From assembly GCA_035328465.1 (NCBI GenBank), contig DAOLIQ010000012.1, positions 1 through 57,084 on the forward strand: a DNA stretch of 57,084 nt. The letters are read 5' to 3'. The stretch comes from JADJEI01 sp035328465. Lineage in GTDB: Bacteria; Bacteroidota; Ignavibacteria; Ignavibacteriales; Ignavibacteriaceae. The position numbers and the translations under genes were made by a program. Below the pieces are notes generated by a model that saw only the letters and a program-made list of their open reading frames with translations, did not search any database and was not told the origin of the DNA. This document shows, piece by piece, positions 50,375 to 57,084 of this stretch. The stretch's first letter is position 1. Every line of letters begins with the position of its first letter.

Positions 50375-52783
50375 TTAGATTCCTCTTAATTGTGCTCTAA
50401 ATTCTTTTTGAATCAAATTTATTAATTGCGACCATTCTTTCTCTACTTCTTCATCTGTCAGCGTTCGTTCGATACTGTAATATTCAAGTTGAATTGCCAG
50501 AGACCTTTTATTTTCTCCTAAGCTTTTATTTGAGAATACATCAAATAATTTCACCGACTTTAACAGTTCAGAACTTTTTGATTGAATGAACTTTCTCAAT
50601 TGCTCATAAGTTATAGAATCATCTAAAATAAAAGCGAAATCTCTAACAACTTTTGGATACTTTAATGGCTCAGAATATTTTTTATTATCTGCATTGATAT
50701 GCTTCAATTGCTCTATATCGAATTCGAAAGCAAATACATTTTGAGCAATACCAAATTGCTTTAAAATATTTTTTCTTACTCTTCCACCGGAGCCAATCTG
50801 ATTATTCTTTATCGTTTTGCCAATGAACAAATCAAAGATTTCATTTCCACTTGCATAATAAACATCATTTAAAACATTGTCAAGTGAAAATTTAACTAAA
50901 AAACTGTCAACTAATCCTTTAAGCGAATAAAGATCAAAAAAATCTTCATCTGAATACCACTCTTTTAAACTGTTTCTGCCGGATAATAAAATAAGAAGTC
51001 TTTGTGATTCAGTAAAATCTTCAAAGCTATTTATAGAATTTTTGCCTTCTCCTAAATTAAATACATCGCCAATTTCGAATAGTGCTAAATCCTTTTCGCC
51101 GAGATTATTATTCTTCCCAACTATAGTTAGAGCACCCGGTAAAAGTGATGTTCTTAAAAATTCCATGTCAAGATTTTGAGGATTTAACACTTTAATTTTT
51201 TGTCCGGTTATGCCTGCAACTTTTTCACTTTGCAATGGATTATTTATCATCTCGAATAAACCTAAGGATGTACAGACATTTCTGATTGAATCAGAAAAGG
51301 ATGTCTGGTCAATATTCTTTTTGAAAGAAAAAGATATTTTAGTCTCAGTTGGAATGTTGTCATAACCGTTGATTCTTGCAATCTCTTCAATTACATCAAT
51401 CTCTCTTTCTATATCAGGACGGAAAGCTGGAACAAGCAACTGAAGTGATTCACTATTCTCATTCAATATTTTAAATCCAAGTTTTAGAATAATCTCATTA
51501 ATCCTATTCGAAGCAATATCAAATCCAAGTATTCTTTTAACCTGATTAAATCTTAGTTTAACTTGGTTAAGCTGGATATTGACTGGATAGATATCAATTG
51601 AATGCTTAAGAATTTCGCCGCCGCCAAGTTCGGAAATTAGCTGGGCTGCTCGTTCAGAAGCCCAAACTGTTTGATCAAAATTAGTTGTTCTTTCAAAGCG
51701 ATACGAAGCATCAGTACTTAAACCGAGCAGGCGCGAAGTTCTTCGAATAGAAGAAGGATTAAAGTATGCACTTTCGATAAGAATATTTTTAGTAGCAGAA
51801 TTAATTTCAGAATTCTCCCCTCCCATAACTCCCGCTATGGCGATCGGTTTTGCTGCGTCGCAAATTAATAAAGTATTTTTCGGCAGATCTCGTTCTTTCG
51901 AATCAAGTGTGACAAATTTTGATTCTACATCAGTACTTCTAACAATTATTTTTTTACCTTCAAGTCTGTCAAGATCAAAAGCGTGCAGCGGTTGCCCGCA
52001 TTCATACATTACATAATTAGTCACATCAACGACATTGTTTATCGGGCGCAAACCAATCTTCGTTAACCTGTTCTTTAACCATTCGGGTGATTCTTTAATA
52101 TCAACGTTCAGTATAATTCGTGAGGAATATCGGGGACAATTTTTTTTATCTTCAATAATGATTTCAGCAGCAGAAGATGATTCCTTTGCTGATTCAATTA
52201 ATTTAATTGAAGGGATTTTTAACTCAAGATTGAACAAAGCGGAAAGATCGCGAGCCACACCGATATGAGAAAGTGCATCCGGACGGTTGGGAGTGATTGC
52301 GATATCAAGGATTACATCATTCAGCCCAAGAACATCAGAAATTGGAGTTCCTTCTTTAACTGAATTATCAAGAACCATTATGCCTGAATGATCATTGCTT
52401 ATCAAAAGTTCATTCTCAGAGCAAATCATTCCGAAGGATTCAACACCTCTTAACTTTGCTTTAGATATCTTGTATCCACCGTTTGGGATTATGGTTCCGA
52501 TAGGTGCAAATACAATTTTTTGATCAGCTTGAACATTTGGAGCACCGCAAACAACCTGAAGAATATTTTTACCATCGCTTACTTTACATACTGAAAGCTT
52601 GTCTGCATTCGGATGTTTAACTTTTTCAACAACTAAAGCAGAAATAAAATCTTTATAAATTTCTCTTTCATTTATAACGTCCTCAACTTCAAGACCGGAC
52701 ATGTTTAAAGTACTGATGATCTGATCAACAGGAATACTCTTGAGGTCAATATAATCATTAAGCCAATTTAAAGATATTTTCAA
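50375..52783 (-). CDS. pheT: Phenylalanyl-tRNA synthetase beta subunit
   Basis: The 802-residue beta subunit pairs with PheS to charge tRNA-Phe and edits Tyr. It has the N-terminal EMAP-type tRNA-binding domain (about 40-150: VEKVKHPNADKLSVCKVSDG), B3/B4 editing domain, B5 domain (FERTTNFDQTVWASERA region onwards), and a C-terminal FDX-ACB domain (about 710-802: YPKVVRDFAFILDDSITYEQ). Length is normal. It starts 14 bases after pheS. Confidence 0.97.
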   Translation of the reverse strand: MKISLNWLNDYIDLKSIPVDQIISTLNMSGLEVEDVINEREIYKDFISALVVEKVKHPNADKLSVCKVSDGKNILQVVCGAPNVQADQKIVFAPIGTIIPNGGYKISKAKLRGVESFGMICSENELLISNDHSGIMVLDNSVKEGTPISDVLGLNDVILDIAITPNRPDALSHIGVARDLSALFNLELKIPSIKLIESAKESSSAAEIIIEDKKNCPRYSSRIILNVDIKESPEWLKNRLTKIGLRPINNVVDVTNYVMYECGQPLHAFDLDRLEGKKIIVRSTDVESKFVTLDSKERDLPKNTLLICDAAKPIAIAGVMGGENSEINSATKNILIESAYFNPSSIRRTSRLLGLSTDASYRFERTTNFDQTVWASERAAQLISELGGGEILKHSIDIYPVNIQLNQVKLRFNQVKRILGFDIASNRINEIILKLGFKILNENSESLQLLVPAFRPDIEREIDVIEEIARINGYDNIPTETKISFSFKKNIDQTSFSDSIRNVCTSLGLFEMINNPLQSEKVAGITGQKIKVLNPQNLDMEFLRTSLLPGALTIVGKNNNLGEKDLALFEIGDVFNLGEGKNSINSFEDFTESQRLLILLSGRNSLKEWYSDEDFFDLYSLKGLVDSFLVKFSLDNVLNDVYYASGNEIFDLFIGKTIKNNQIGSGGRVRKNILKQFGIAQNVFAFEFDIEQLKHINADNKKYSEPLKYPKVVRDFAFILDDSITYEQLRKFIQSKSSELLKSVKLFDVFSNKSLGENKRSLAIQLEYYSIERTLTDEEVEKEWSQLINLIQKEFRAQLRGI

Positions 52784-52797
52784 TTCTTAATTCTCGA

Positions 52798-53808
52798 TTA
52801 AAATTGTTTTAGAAATCTGATGTCATTTTCAAAAAATATTCTTATATCCGAAATGCCGTATTTAAGCAGTGCTGTTCTTTCGATACCCATTCCGAAAGCA
52901 TAGCCGGAGTATTTTTCGGGATCATAACCAACGTGTTTAAATACATTAGGATCAACCATTCCGCAGCCTAATATTTCCAGCCAGCCGCTGTTCTTACAGA
53001 TCTTGCATCCATGTCCATTGCATAGATAACAGGTAATGTCCATCTCGGCACTCGGTTCGGTGAAAGGAAAAAAGCTCGGTCTGAAACGATACTTTAAATC
53101 TTCACCGTAAAACTGTTTTGCGAATGCTACAAGTGTGCCTTTCAATTCAGCAAAAGTAACATTTGTATCAACATACAAACCTTCCACCTGATGGAACATG
53201 CAGTAGCTTCGTGCGCTGACAGCTTCATTGCGATATACTCTGCCCGGCATAATTGCTCTTACGGGGGGCTGCATAGATTCCATCACACGTATCTGGACAG
53301 GCGATGTGTGAGTGCGAAGCAAATAATCTTTGCTTAAGAAAAAAGTATCCTGCATATCCCTTGCCGGATGATCGAAAGGAAAATTTAATGCTTCAAAATT
53401 GTAGTAATCTGATTCTAACTCAGGACCCTCGAAGACAGAAAAGCCAATACTTTTGAAAATAGATTTTATTTCATCAAGGGTTTGAGTAAGTAAATGTTTA
53501 CTGCCGATAATTCTATTTTTCCCCGGAAGAGTAGGATCAATTTTCTCCGAGATGCTTTCAGTTTTTGATTCGAGATTATTTTTTAGGTTTGATAAGGAAT
53601 CTTCAACTTTTTTTCTAAGCTCGTTAAGTAATTTGCCTGCTTCAGGTTTTTCTTCTTTAGAAATAGTTTTTAATTCATTAAATAAATTTGAAACTAATCC
53701 ATTTCGGCTTAGATATTTAATTTTTATTTCTTCGAGGTGTTTAAGGTCATTAATAGCGGCAGTATCTTCGTCAAATTGATTGAGGAGAGATGTAATTTTA
53801 TTCTTCAT
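52798..53808 (-). CDS. pheS: Phenylalanyl-tRNA synthetase alpha subunit
   Basis: The 336-residue alpha subunit has an N-terminal coiled coil (about 1-85) and a class II core. Motif 2 is FRPSFFPFTEPSAEMDITCY, motif 3 is YAFGMGIERTALLKYGI, and the LLRTHTSPVQIR segment is present. I chose ATG at 53808, giving the usual start KNKITSLLNQF. A TTG at 53847 falls inside the loop of an upstream hairpin and is unlikely. No good ribosome-binding site sits before 53808. Confidence 0.95.
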   Translation of the reverse strand: MKNKITSLLNQFDEDTAAINDLKHLEEIKIKYLSRNGLVSNLFNELKTISKEEKPEAGKLLNELRKKVEDSLSNLKNNLESKTESISEKIDPTLPGKNRIIGSKHLLTQTLDEIKSIFKSIGFSVFEGPELESDYYNFEALNFPFDHPARDMQDTFFLSKDYLLRTHTSPVQIRVMESMQPPVRAIMPGRVYRNEAVSARSYCMFHQVEGLYVDTNVTFAELKGTLVAFAKQFYGEDLKYRFRPSFFPFTEPSAEMDITCYLCNGHGCKICKNSGWLEILGCGMVDPNVFKHVGYDPEKYSGYAFGMGIERTALLKYGISDIRIFFENDIRFLKQF

Positions 53809-53830
53809 ATCACATAAGTTTAAAGAAATG

Positions 53831-53862
53831 CCCTCCTCATTCTGCAAAAAAAATGAGGAGGG
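53831..53862 (-). promoter_or_regulatory. Hairpin between rplT and pheS
   Basis: CCCTCCTCATT (53831-53841 on the plus strand) and AATGAGGAGGG (53852-53862) form a perfect 11-bp inverted repeat with a 10-base loop. In the mRNA it lies between the rplT stop and the pheS ATG and locks an AGGAGG inside the stem. No U-tract follows on the minus strand, so it is more likely a translational or processing element than a terminator. Confidence 0.6.
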
Positions 53863-53868
53863 TAAAAA

Positions 53869-54216
53869 TTAGTTTAAAGAAAACTTAACTAATTCAGCAA
53901 ATGAGCCGGGATTTTCGGCAGCAATACTTGCAAGCACTTTACGGTTTACATCTATTCCCTTCTGATCCATTGCGTGAATCAATTTAGAATAAGTAGTTCC
54001 ATTTAAACGTGCAGCAGCATTTATTCTGACAATCCACAATTGTCTGAAAGTTCTTTTCTTTAATTTACGGTCACGGTAAGCATGGGTTAATGCTTTTTCG
54101 ACATGGTTCTTAGCAATCGTAAATACATTTTTTCTTGCACCCCAATAGCCTTTGGCAAGTTTTAATATATTCTTACGTTTCCTGTGAGATGCAACTTTGT
54201 TTTTTGATCTTGGCAT
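53869..54216 (-). CDS. rplT: 50S ribosomal protein L20
   Basis: L20 binds 23S rRNA early in assembly and often represses its own operon. The 115-residue protein reads PRSKNKVASHRKRKNILKLA, KGYWGARKNVFTIAKNHVEK and NAAARLNGTTYSKLIHAM, all standard. It follows rpmI by 17 bases, in the infC-rpmI-rplT order. Confidence 0.98.
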   Translation of the reverse strand: MPRSKNKVASHRKRKNILKLAKGYWGARKNVFTIAKNHVEKALTHAYRDRKLKKRTFRQLWIVRINAAARLNGTTYSKLIHAMDQKGIDVNRKVLASIAAENPGSFAELVKFSLN

Positions 54217-54233
54217 TTATCTATCCTCTTTCC

Positions 54234-54425
54234 TTATTGTAACATTCTTTCGACACGTTTCTCTTCAGCTTTAGAAACTAAAGTAGCTTGTCGAAGATTT
54301 CTTTTTCGTTTAGTTGATTTAGACGAAAGGATGTGGCTTTTGTAAGCTTTTTTCCTTTTAAATTTTCCTGATGCAGTTTTTCTGAATGTTTTACCTGCAC
54401 CGCTGTTGCTCTTCATCTTTGGCAT
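54234..54425 (-). CDS. rpmI: 50S ribosomal protein L35
   Basis: The 63-residue basic protein starts PKMKSNSGAGKTFRKTASGK and contains KRKKAYKSHILSSKSTKRKR, the usual L35 sequence. It lies 3 bases after infC and 17 before rplT. Confidence 0.97.
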   Translation of the reverse strand: MPKMKSNSGAGKTFRKTASGKFKRKKAYKSHILSSKSTKRKRNLRQATLVSKAEEKRVERMLQ

Positions 54426-54428
54426 ATT

Positions 54429-54980
54429 CTATCCTATTTTATTTTGAACTTTTTTAGACTTAATCTTTCCAATCGGAACAAGAAGCAATCCCATGCTCCT
54501 GCCTTCCATTTTAGGTTCAACTTCAACTTTTGAAGTTTCTTTAGTTCTTTCTATAAAGCGATCCAACAATTCCTTACCTTTTTCCTGGTAAGCCATTTCA
54601 CGACCTTTAAATATAACTACAACTTTAACCTTGTTTCCGTCTTCAAGAAAATTAATTGCATGTTTTACTTTAAAGTCGAAATCATGAACATCTGTATTTG
54701 GATGAAGCCGGATTTCTTTGAGCAGTGAAACCACTTGATTTTTTTTCTGGATCTTATCTCTTTTTTGCTGCTCAAACCTAAACTTACCATAATTTATTAT
54801 TTTACAAACAGGCGGGACAGCTTGCGGAGCAATCTCGACTAAATCAGAATCTCTTTCTTCAGCTAATCTTAACGCATCTCTTACAGTAAAAATACCGAGC
54901 TGCGAACCATCAATATCTATAACTCTAATACGAGGAGATCTTATTTCCTCATTTACGCGAACACTATCTTTTTGAGCGAT
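54429..54980 (-). CDS. infC: Translation initiation factor IF-3, AUC start
   Basis: IF-3 prevents premature subunit joining and checks the start codon. The frame reads AQKDSVRVNEEIRSPRIRVI from 54977, then GIFTVRDALRLAEERDSDLV, EIAPQAVPPVCKI and the C-terminal half FKVKHAINFLEDGNKVKVVV. No ATG, GTG or TTG exists in frame between the upstream stop (TAA, 54998-54996) and the conserved N-terminal domain. ATC at 54980-54978 is preceded by GAGAGG at 6 bases and gives 183 residues, the normal length. A rare AUU/AUC start is the basis of IF-3 self-control in other bacteria. Starting at the internal GTG (54734) would drop the whole N-domain. Confidence 0.93.
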   Translation of the reverse strand: MAQKDSVRVNEEIRSPRIRVIDIDGSQLGIFTVRDALRLAEERDSDLVEIAPQAVPPVCKIINYGKFRFEQQKRDKIQKKNQVVSLLKEIRLHPNTDVHDFDFKVKHAINFLEDGNKVKVVVIFKGREMAYQEKGKELLDRFIERTKETSKVEVEPKMEGRSMGLLLVPIGKIKSKKVQNKIG

Positions 54981-54995
54981 TAGAAACCTCTCTAA

Positions 54996-56945
54996 TTATT
55001 TAGAAATATATTTACTATTAATTTCTTCTCTGATCTTTTCAGAAAAGTCTTTCAAAACAAAAGAACCAAGATCACCTTTTTTATGCTGACGCACAGAGAT
55101 TGTATTTGAACTTTGTTCCTTTTCACCAAGAATTATCATGTAAGGAATTTTATTTGTTTCAGCCTCTCTGATTCTATAGCCTATCTTTTCATTTCTTTCA
55201 TCTAACTCAACTCTAAAACCATTAGCTTTCAAATCATTAAAAACCTTTACCGAATATTCGGAAAAATTTTGCGAAATAGGAAGAACAATCAACTGAACAG
55301 GCGCTAACCATAATGGAAATTCACCCGCAAAATGTTCTATCAAAACTCCGATGAATCTTTCGAGTGAACCAAACGGTGCACGATGAATAACTACGGGTCT
55401 ATGTTTCTGTCCATCACTTCCGATATATTCAAGATTAAATCTTTCAGGCATAACATAGTCAATCTGTACGGTTCCCAATTGCCATTTTCGCCCGAGAGCA
55501 TCTTTTACCATAAAATCAATCTTCGGTCCATAAAAAGCTGCTTCACCTTCAGCAATATAATAATCTAACTTCATTAAATCAGCAGCCTCTTTAATTTCCT
55601 TTTGGGCTTTTTCCCAAAGAGCAACATCACCGCCATACTTTTCGAGATTATCATCCCGAAAAGAAAGTTGAGTTGTAAAATCTTTAAAACCCATTTGAGC
55701 GAATACAACCTGAATCAATTCAATAACATTACAGACTTCATCTTTCAATTGATCCTGCCGCACAAAAATATGCGAGTCATCTACTGAAAAAGAACGCACA
55801 CGAGTCAGACCGTTTAATTCTCCCGACTGCTCGTAACGATAAACAGTTCCAAACTCGGCATAACGAATCGGAAGATCTTTATAGCTTCTTGGTTTTGAAG
55901 CATAGATTTGAAAGTGATGAGGGCAGTTCATCGGCTTTAACAAGTATTCTTCTTTGTCACCTTCAAGTTTTAATGGAGGAAACTGACTGTCTTTGTAATA
56001 TGGATAATGCCCGCTGGTTTTGTATAGATTAATATTCCCGATATGCGGTGTTATTACGGGCAGATAATGTCTTTTTCTTTGTTCTTCTCTTAAATAATTT
56101 TCGAGAGTCTCGCGGAGTATAGTTCCCTTTGGAAGCCAAATCGGCAAGCCGCTTCCAACAGCATTAGTAATAAGAAATAATTCTAATTCTTTGCCAAGTT
56201 TTCTGTGATCTCTCTTCTTTGCTTCTTCAAGTCTGAATAAATAATCATCGAGCATCTTCTTTTTTGGGAAGGAGATGCCGTAAATTCTTTGAAGCTGCTT
56301 ATTCTTTTCATCACCACGCCAATATGAACCCGATACACTTAAAAGTTTTACAAATTTAATTTTACCTGCTGACGGAAGGTGGGGACCTGTGCAAAGATCG
56401 GTAAAGCTGCCTTCTTTATAAATAGATATTTTCTCGGAATTCTCATCGATTTCCGAAAGTATTTCTAATTTATAGTTATCACCTTTCTCTTTGAAAAAAT
56501 TAATAGCTTCTGCTTTTGAAAGTTCCTGCCGGTTGAAATGTTCATTCTTTTTAGAGATTTCAATCATTTTATCTTCTATAACTTTAAGCTCATTTTCAGA
56601 AAGATGAGTATTGATATCAATATCATAATAGAAGCCTGATTCGATTGCAGGACCAACACCAAATTTTGCTTCGGGGTATAATTCCTGAATAGCATGAGCC
56701 ATTAAATGGGAGGTAGAATGCCAATAGACATGCTTACCGTCCGGATCATCAAAAGTCAAGAATAATATTTTTGCGTCTTCGTTTATTGGTGAATGCAGGT
56801 CTTTGACAATACCATTAACTTTAACTGAAAGAACTTCATCGGCTAATCGTGAAGAGATTGATTCAGCAATCTCATAAGCAGTAATGCCGGCTGTGAATTC
56901 TTTTTCGTTACCGTCAGGAAATAATATTTTAATTTTATCGTTCAT
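54996..56945 (-). CDS. thrS: Threonyl-tRNA synthetase
   Basis: The 649-residue class II synthetase has an N-terminal TGS domain (1-62), an editing domain with HSTSHLMAHAIQELYPEAKF and SVSGSYWRGDEKN, a catalytic core with MNCPHHFQIYASKPRSYKDL and RYEQSGELNGLTRVRSF, and an anticodon-binding end (about 540-645). Length is normal. It heads the infC-rpmI-rplT-pheS-pheT gene run and lies 37 bases downstream of tRNA-Val. Confidence 0.98.
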   Translation of the reverse strand: MNDKIKILFPDGNEKEFTAGITAYEIAESISSRLADEVLSVKVNGIVKDLHSPINEDAKILFLTFDDPDGKHVYWHSTSHLMAHAIQELYPEAKFGVGPAIESGFYYDIDINTHLSENELKVIEDKMIEISKKNEHFNRQELSKAEAINFFKEKGDNYKLEILSEIDENSEKISIYKEGSFTDLCTGPHLPSAGKIKFVKLLSVSGSYWRGDEKNKQLQRIYGISFPKKKMLDDYLFRLEEAKKRDHRKLGKELELFLITNAVGSGLPIWLPKGTILRETLENYLREEQRKRHYLPVITPHIGNINLYKTSGHYPYYKDSQFPPLKLEGDKEEYLLKPMNCPHHFQIYASKPRSYKDLPIRYAEFGTVYRYEQSGELNGLTRVRSFSVDDSHIFVRQDQLKDEVCNVIELIQVVFAQMGFKDFTTQLSFRDDNLEKYGGDVALWEKAQKEIKEAADLMKLDYYIAEGEAAFYGPKIDFMVKDALGRKWQLGTVQIDYVMPERFNLEYIGSDGQKHRPVVIHRAPFGSLERFIGVLIEHFAGEFPLWLAPVQLIVLPISQNFSEYSVKVFNDLKANGFRVELDERNEKIGYRIREAETNKIPYMIILGEKEQSSNTISVRQHKKGDLGSFVLKDFSEKIREEINSKYISK

Positions 56946-56982
56946 TATCTTTTTTAGTAATAGAAATCTATTTCTTTCAGTG

Positions 56983-57056
56983 TGGGCTCTAAAGGAGTCG
57001 AACCTTTGACCTTCTGCACGTCAAGCAGACGCTCTAACCAACTGAGCTAAGAGCCC
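56983..57056 (-). tRNA. tRNA-Val (GAC)
   Basis: On the minus strand the acceptor is GGGCTCT/AGAGCCC, the D-arm GCTCAGTTGGTTAGAGC, the anticodon arm TCTGC/GCAGA with loop TTGACGT (anticodon GAC, valine), and the T-arm AAAGG-TTCGACT-CCTTT. The discriminator is A73. CCA is not encoded. Confidence 0.96.
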
Positions 57057-57084
57057 AATTCAATTAACAATTTATAATTAAAAA

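Noticed and set aside
53815..53845. Possible leader peptide (MRRAFL) attenuator for pheST
   Set aside because: Only one Phe codon and no terminator U-tract follow, so it does not look like a pheL-type attenuator.

Overview
The window looks like a chromosomal scaffold piece from an uncultured member of Ignavibacteria or a close relative (Bacteroidota/Chlorobi group). The reasons are low GC, a secreted protein with the C-terminal type IX secretion sorting module typical of this group (core NYPNPFNPST), a short Hc1 histone-like protein, Bacteroidota-type -7 promoter boxes (TAnnTTTG), and the order thrS-infC-rpmI-rplT-pheS-pheT-zapA-rny. No phage, plasmid, CRISPR array or classical defence system is visible. 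One run of 100 Ns (9402-9501) marks a scaffold join inside a repeat.

Layout. 77-1499 (+): a PspC/LiaF-like membrane pair. 6240-1523 (-): a tight operon pcm, miaA, an AtuA-like pair, prfB (with the programmed +1 frameshift) and an MGMT-family gene. 6326-8782 (+): a UPF0316 membrane protein and a T9SS-sorted exoprotein closed by a strong terminator. 8908-9817 (-): tRNA-Gly, tRNA-Cys and a tandem array of GIY-YIG ORFs and a degenerate tRNA-Cys copy, broken by the gap. 9938-15205 (+): plsY, an HtrA-like protease, purB and a tail-specific protease. 15216-19807: a lysine-catabolism module in which an Rrf2 regulator and ALDH7 dehydrogenase (-) diverge from lysine 6-aminotransferase (+), with a perfect inverted repeat in front of the regulator.

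19870-28736: mostly minus-strand housekeeping genes (apt, enoyl-CoA hydratase, PAP2-like, dus, MFS, capA, hc1, an HdrD-like Fe-S oxidoreductase) ending with a bioY that carries an in-frame stop. 29159-30953 (+): an isolated HisA-family protein, a cyclic-nucleotide-binding protein and a UspA protein. 30994-34037 (-): polyprenyl synthase, tatC, glyA. 34123-39926 (-): glgA, gmhB-like, and an envelope trio of lipoprotein, beta-barrel and TPR protein. 40096-41880 (+): a SPOR lipoprotein and hutI.

41884-57056 (-): an Ig-like lipoprotein, mltG, a chorismate mutase-like protein, tsaD, proline dehydrogenase, coaE, rny, a 6S RNA, zapA, a coiled-coil protein, pheT, pheS, rplT, rpmI, infC (apparently starting at AUC), thrS and tRNA-Val.

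Most of the window is core metabolism and translation. The less ordinary items are the tRNA-Cys/GIY-YIG array, the bioY nonsense codon, the non-canonical infC start, the prfB recoding site, the 6S RNA between zapA and rny, and the lysine module with its candidate operator. I did not find a clearly new multi-gene system.
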